From Deltaproteobacteria bacterium (GTDB taxonomy: Bacteria > Myxococcota_A > Polyangia > Haliangiales > SHYZ01): 48,392 nt of DNA. A program made the translations under genes and the position numbers. Below are positions 44,784-48,392 of this stretch, piece by piece. Below the pieces are notes generated by a model. It ran no database searches, was not told where the DNA came from, and saw nothing but the letters and a program-made list of their open reading frames with translations. Within the stretch, counting starts at the first letter, position 1. Each line of letters opens with the position of its first letter. The stretch lies in assembly GCA_016210055.1 (NCBI GenBank), contig JACQUZ010000137.1:1-48392 (forward strand). Direction: 5' to 3'.

Positions 44784-46691
44784 TCAATCGCCGAAAAACT
44801 TCTTTACCGCTTCGGCAGAGGCCCGGGTCATGCCCGGGACCTTCGCAATCTCGTCGACCGAGGCGGCACGAATCTTCTTCACGCTCCCGAACGCCTTGAG
44901 GAGCAGCTGCTTCCGTTTCTTCCCCACCGATGGGACATCCTCGAGGACAGACCGGAGCATCCGGCTCTTGCGAAGCTTTCGGTGGAAGGTGTTGGCGAAA
45001 CGATGGGCCTCGTCACGGATCCTCGCCAAGAGGAAGAGCTCGGTCGAATTGGCGCGCAGCCGGATGGGATCCTTGACGTTGCGGAGGTACACGCGGTCCA
45101 AGACCAACACGCGCTCGCCCGTGGGTTCAGAAGCACCCACGTCCTCCGAGGCCTCTGCTTCGTCCGCGGGGACTGTCCGCTCCTTGGCCAGGCCGATCAC
45201 GTCGAAGCCCTTGTCCGCGGAGATCTCCCAGCCGCTGTCACGGAGGGCCGCCAGGGCCGTGCTAAGCTGCCCCTTGCCACCGTCGACGATCAGCAGGTCG
45301 GGACGCGACCACCCCTCCCCTTGCCCGTCCTTCGGGAGCCTGCGGAAGCGCCGCGAGAGAACCTCGTACATCGCGGCGAAGTCGTCGTTGGTCGCTGTCT
45401 TGACCTTGAACTTGCGGTACTCGGACGGTGCCGGCTCGCCGTCCACCATCACGACCATGGACGCGACCACGGCCGCGCCCTGGATGTGGGCAACGTCGAA
45501 GCACTCGATCCGACGCGGGAGGCGCCTGAGGGAGAGACGCTTCATGAGCTTCTCGAGCGATGCTAGGGCGTCCACCGACTGGCTCTTCCGCGAGGCGAAG
45601 CTCGACTCGGCGTTCTTCGTGGCCAAGGCGATGAGCTTGGTCCTAGGCCCCCTCTTGGGCGAGCAAACCACCACCTTGTGCCGGCCGAGATCGCGGAGCC
45701 ATTCGGAGATGACCTCGGGGTCCTCGATCTCGACCGGGAGGAGCACCTCGTCGGGGACCAGCGCGCCCATCTCGTAGTACTGCCTGACGAAGTTGCGCAC
45801 GGTCTCCTCGTCGGGCACTTCTTGATCCTTGAGCAGGAAGCTGCGCCTGCCGATGAGCTTCCCCTGCCTGAGCAGGAGGACGGCCACCTCGACGAGGTCG
45901 TCGCGCCGAAAGGTGCCTACCACGTCTTGGTCGACCAAGTCTGGGGAGACCACGGCCTGGGCGGTCAAGGTTCTCTCGACGGCGAAGATCTGATCGCGGA
46001 CCTGCGCCGCCCGCTCGTACTCGAGGCGCGACGCGTGGTCCTTCATGCGGGCCTTGAGGCGCGGCAGGAGCTCATCCTTCTTGCCGCCGAGGAACAGCGC
46101 CACGTCCTGCACTTTTTCTCGATACGCCCCCTCGTCGACGGGAAACACGCAAGGCGCGGGGCAACGCTTGATCTGGTAGAGGATGCACGGGCGCTTTCGT
46201 CCTTGCAGGACATGGTCGGTGCAGGTCCTGAGCTGAAAGTGGCGGTTGATGAGGCGCAGCGTTTCCCTCAAGGAGGTGGCCGAGTGGTAGGGGCCAAAGT
46301 AGAGCGCCCCGTCGTCGCGGATGCGGCGTACCACGTCGATCCGGGGGTAGCGCTTGCTCGAGTCGATGCGAAGGACCAGGTAGCTCTTGTCGTCCGTGAG
46401 CTTGACGTTGAACCTGGGCTGGTGCTCCTTGATGAGGTTGTTCTCGAGGAGAAGCGCCTCCTTCTCGTTGTTTACCACCACGGTTTCCACGTCGAAGAGG
46501 AGCTTGCCGAGGAGGCCCATGGTGACGAACGCCCGCTCGTCGCCGCTTGACCGGAAGTAAGAGCGCACCCGCACGCGCAGGTCCTTGGCCTTGCCGACGT
46601 AGATGACCCGCCCCTTCCGATCCTTCATCAAGTACACCCCTGGTTCGGACGGAACGCGAGCCAGGAGTTCAGCGATCTGGTCTGGACTCAT
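44784..46691 (-). CDS. uvrC: UvrABC nucleotide excision repair subunit UvrC
   Basis: UvrC makes both incisions around bulky DNA lesions. The 635-residue protein has the GIY-YIG nuclease domain (EPGVYLMKDRKGRVIYVGKAKDLRVRVRS) at about 10-90, an UvrB-interacting UVR motif (LEYERAAQVRDQI, about 205), the RNase H-like C-terminal nuclease (RRIECFDVAHIQGA, DLLIVDGGKGQLSTAL), and tandem helix-hairpin-helix motifs at the end (VPSVGKKRKQLLL, VPGMTRASAEAVKKFF). The start at 46691 (MSPDQIAELLARVP) matches the family; an in-frame ATG at 46733 is possible. Confidence 0.95.
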   Translation of the reverse strand: MSPDQIAELLARVPSEPGVYLMKDRKGRVIYVGKAKDLRVRVRSYFRSSGDERAFVTMGLLGKLLFDVETVVVNNEKEALLLENNLIKEHQPRFNVKLTDDKSYLVLRIDSSKRYPRIDVVRRIRDDGALYFGPYHSATSLRETLRLINRHFQLRTCTDHVLQGRKRPCILYQIKRCPAPCVFPVDEGAYREKVQDVALFLGGKKDELLPRLKARMKDHASRLEYERAAQVRDQIFAVERTLTAQAVVSPDLVDQDVVGTFRRDDLVEVAVLLLRQGKLIGRRSFLLKDQEVPDEETVRNFVRQYYEMGALVPDEVLLPVEIEDPEVISEWLRDLGRHKVVVCSPKRGPRTKLIALATKNAESSFASRKSQSVDALASLEKLMKRLSLRRLPRRIECFDVAHIQGAAVVASMVVMVDGEPAPSEYRKFKVKTATNDDFAAMYEVLSRRFRRLPKDGQGEGWSRPDLLIVDGGKGQLSTALAALRDSGWEISADKGFDVIGLAKERTVPADEAEASEDVGASEPTGERVLVLDRVYLRNVKDPIRLRANSTELFLLARIRDEAHRFANTFHRKLRKSRMLRSVLEDVPSVGKKRKQLLLKAFGSVKKIRAASVDEIAKVPGMTRASAEAVKKFFGD

Positions 46692-46767
46692 GGGAAAAGC
46701 GGCAAATTCATTATGAGAGGACGTAAGGCCCATGTCATAAGAAAACCTCTGGAGGCATCCAAGCCAG

Positions 46768-47142
46768 ATGAAGGTCCGAGATCGCGCCGCTCTGCTCCTC
46801 CACATCGCTTGCGCTGGATGCGCCGTGGGGAGCACCTCGCTCGAGCGTGCGGAGCGCAAGGGGGACGCGGCGTTCGTCGGCACGCGCCTGGAACACCCAC
46901 GCGAGGGGTCCCTCGCGGCCGAGCGCCTGGTCGCCATGGCCAGCCGGGGGCACGTCGAGGCCCAGGCAGTTTTGAAGAACCGACTGGCGGTGCTCCCAAA
47001 AGGGGCAGTCCAAGGCAGGCTCGATGACCAGGTGGCAAGCGCGCTCGCTCGGCGTGAGCCAGGTATCGTGGATCTCGTCGCCCAGATGGCCCAGGATGAG
47101 CGAGTCCCATTTCGGCAGGCCTCCCTGCGGTTCGCTCGCTGA
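46768..47142 (+). CDS. Small hypothetical lipoprotein-like protein
   Basis: A 124-residue product that starts with a hydrophobic segment ending in cysteines (ALLLHIACAGC), similar to a lipobox, then a helical region with AERLVAMASRGHVEAQAVLK and DERVPFRQASLRFA that resembles HEAT or Sel1-like helices. The codon third positions are GC-rich as in real genes here, and its stop overlaps the EamA start (TGATG), which supports translation. It is divergent from uvrC, with 76 bp between. No family is recognised. Confidence 0.6.
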   Translation: MKVRDRAALLLHIACAGCAVGSTSLERAERKGDAAFVGTRLEHPREGSLAAERLVAMASRGHVEAQAVLKNRLAVLPKGAVQGRLDDQVASALARREPGIVDLVAQMAQDERVPFRQASLRFAR

Positions 47143-48044
47143 TGCGCCCTGCTGCGGAATTCCAGCCTAAGAACGCCGACCGAGCGCGCTTTTCACGGGC
47201 CCAGGCAGTGACAGAGCTCTGCATCTCGTCGGTCCTTTTCGGCCTCATGGCCTACGTGACCAAGAAGGCGACCCTTGGCATCGACGGGGCCCAAGTGGGC
47301 TTCGTGCGGTTCGGCGTGGGGATCTTGGCCGTGGGGCTCATCGCGTGGCTACGCCGCGCCCCGCTCAAGCCGGTGCGGCACGACCTCCTGTTCTTGCGCG
47401 GGCTCTTTGGGGGCATGGCCGTGCTCCTCTATTTCCTGTCGATCGCCGCGCTTCCCGTCGGCACGGCCACGCTCCTCAATTACACGGCCCCGGTCTTCAC
47501 GGCCATGTGGGCCGCGCTTTTCCTGCGCGAGAGACTGCCCGCGACGACCGCGGCGGCCCTAGCAGTTACGGGCGTGGGGATCTTCCTCGTCATCTACGGC
47601 CAAGGGAAGGCATTGGGGGGCGCTTATGGGTGGCAAGCGGTAGCCCTCTGCTCCGCCGTGATTTCCGGGGCGGCGGTCACCAGCATTCGCGCCGCTCGGC
47701 GAACCGACGGCTCCTGGGAGATCTTCGCCGCTTTTTGCATCTTCGGGATGCTCTGTACCGGTCCCCATGCGTTCTTGCGCTGGAAATCCCCGAGCGTCCA
47801 GGAATGGGCCCTCCTCGGGGTGGTCGGCGTGCTCTCGGTAGTGGCGCAGGTGCTCATGACCCATGCCCTGGCAGTGGTCGAAGCGGCGTTAAGTGGGATC
47901 GTCTCACAGCTTACCGTGGTCACGGCGATCGCGCTTGGTAGCCTCCTTGGTGGCGAACCTTTTGCCTTGCTCTCCATCGCTGGTGCTTCGCTCACGGTCT
48001 TGGGCGCGTGTCTCGCTGCGGGTGCGCGGATGCCGGAGCCGTGA
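47142..48044 (+). CDS. EamA/DMT-family transporter
   Basis: A 300-residue membrane protein with ten predicted helices and two EamA halves (LCISSVLFGLMAYVTKKATL in the first; GWQAVALCSAVISGAAVTSI in the second). The motif TLLNYTAPVFTAMWAALFLRE is typical of drug/metabolite exporters such as RarD/RhtA types. The substrate is unknown. It starts one base into the stop codon of the small gene upstream. Confidence 0.9.
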   Translation: MRPAAEFQPKNADRARFSRAQAVTELCISSVLFGLMAYVTKKATLGIDGAQVGFVRFGVGILAVGLIAWLRRAPLKPVRHDLLFLRGLFGGMAVLLYFLSIAALPVGTATLLNYTAPVFTAMWAALFLRERLPATTAAALAVTGVGIFLVIYGQGKALGGAYGWQAVALCSAVISGAAVTSIRAARRTDGSWEIFAAFCIFGMLCTGPHAFLRWKSPSVQEWALLGVVGVLSVVAQVLMTHALAVVEAALSGIVSQLTVVTAIALGSLLGGEPFALLSIAGASLTVLGACLAAGARMPEP

Positions 48045-48392
48045 CGTCCGTGGCAAGAGCACTCCAGTTCCGACCAAGACGAGGAGGAGGCAGGCTTTCC
48101 ACCAGTTGGGCGTGGACTCGCCCATGTCCCGCGCGACGGCGCAACCGCCGGTCCCAGCCGACGTTCGCACGGGGGCCGCCGACGCCACGGCAGCGGCAGT
48201 CGAATTCGGTGAGGCCACGGCTGCATGGGCCTGGGCCACGAACGCTTTCCGCTCAGGCATTTTCCCCCAGCTCAAGCTTTCAATCAGCGTTCCGTCGCCT
48301 CGTACCGCGGCGACCTCGACAAATCCGCCGACGACCTGCACGCGAATAAAATTAAAGGTTCGCTCGAAGTACACGGCGGCGGAGAGGTCCAA
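47904..48392 (-). CDS. Partial hypothetical protein, 5' end beyond the window, with MYXO-CTERM-like segment
   Basis: At least 162 residues, open at the right edge. The visible N-terminal part (YFERTFNFIRVQVVGGFVEV) is followed by an Ala/Ser/Thr-rich stretch and then GGCAVARDMGESTP, a hydrophobic helix (WWKACLLLVLVGTGVLL) and Arg residues (PRTSRLRH). That Cys-helix-Arg order resembles the MYXO-CTERM sorting signal of myxobacteria. The frame then goes on for about 37 charged residues inside the EamA gene, which is unusual for such a tail; a sequencing or true frameshift near 48040-48060 could explain it. Confidence 0.5.
   Translation of the reverse strand: MDLSAAVYFERTFNFIRVQVVGGFVEVAAVRGDGTLIESLSWGKMPERKAFVAQAHAAVASPNSTAAAVASAAPVRTSAGTGGCAVARDMGESTPNWWKACLLLVLVGTGVLLPRTSRLRHPRTRSETRAQDRERSTSDGEQGKRFATKEATKRDRRDHGKL

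Noticed and set aside
46688..47248. Minus-strand frame of 186 codons opposite the small lipoprotein gene
   Set aside because: The product is Arg/Pro/Gly-rich low complexity; the plus-strand frame has gene-like codon use and a TGATG link to EamA.
1..48392. tRNA, rRNA or riboswitch genes
   Set aside because: I saw no cloverleaf-like sequence ending in a tRNA-type 3' half, no ribosomal RNA sequence and no known riboswitch core; gaps between genes are short. A covariance-model scan could still find a small RNA.

Overview
The window is high-GC chromosomal DNA, almost fully coding, most likely from a myxobacterium (Myxococcota). The clues are a large ELWxxDGT-repeat lipoprotein, a possible MYXO-CTERM-type tail at the right edge, dual-FHA/TPR and MshEN-only signalling proteins, and extensive stop/start overlaps. 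I saw no tRNA, rRNA, CRISPR array or insertion sequence. The assignment to Myxococcota is inference; the housekeeping genes (mutS, ftsE, ftsX, kbl, tdh, uvrC) are recognised directly from motifs.

Layout. 1-9.3 kb, minus strand: ftsE-ftsX-degenerate LytM (EnvC-like)-S41 protease, then a dual-FHA/TPR membrane protein, a SPOR-domain protein and mutS. A TTGGGC-N17-TATAAT promoter sits directly before ftsE. 9.3-12.6 kb: a small membrane protein, then the tdh-kbl threonine degradation pair behind an outer-membrane protein gene (minus). 12.8-15.8 kb, plus: DUF1684 protein, AlaX-type tRNA editing protein and an RCK-domain membrane protein. 15.9-23.7 kb, plus: an 18-repeat ELWxxDGT lipoprotein followed by a tightly overlapping operon of GT2 glycosyltransferase, methyltransferase, STT3-type oligosaccharyltransferase and second methyltransferase, which looks like a protein or lipid-linked glycosylation unit. 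23.8-28.9 kb: PfpI/DJ-1, MshEN-GAF-like protein, amidase, carboxypeptidase-regulatory-like protein and a small membrane protein. 28.9-34.4 kb, minus: a tolC-adaptor-RND efflux operon, followed by an enoyl-CoA hydratase.

The most exciting locus is at 35.5-37.8 kb (possibly to 38.5 kb). It is a microviridin-type graspetide (RiPP) cluster: a 67-residue precursor with the PFFARFL leader motif, a GG site and THREE tandem TxKYPSD(x)(E/D)(D/E) cores, then a strong hairpin-T5 (probable partial terminator), then two ATP-grasp ligases matching MdnB/MvdC (amide-forming) and MdnC/MvdD (ester-forming). The usual N-acetyltransferase and peptidase-ABC transporter are not next to it; an extensin-like (M15-type) exported protein follows instead. 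The first core differs from the other two at the residue expected to set protease specificity (K versus L), so one precursor may give inhibitors of different proteases.

The right part (38.5-48.4 kb) holds an outer-membrane protein, a four-gene overlapping phosphorelay operon, an MFS transporter, uvrC, a small lipoprotein, an EamA transporter and a partial gene. Two kinds of non-coding repeat stand out: a 39-41 bp hairpin-bearing repeat present as five units at three loci (12.7, 23.7 and 28.6 kb), one of which forms the 3' end of the pfpI-like gene, and a 115 bp element with 13-bp terminal inverted repeats and three internal hairpins at 44.7 kb.
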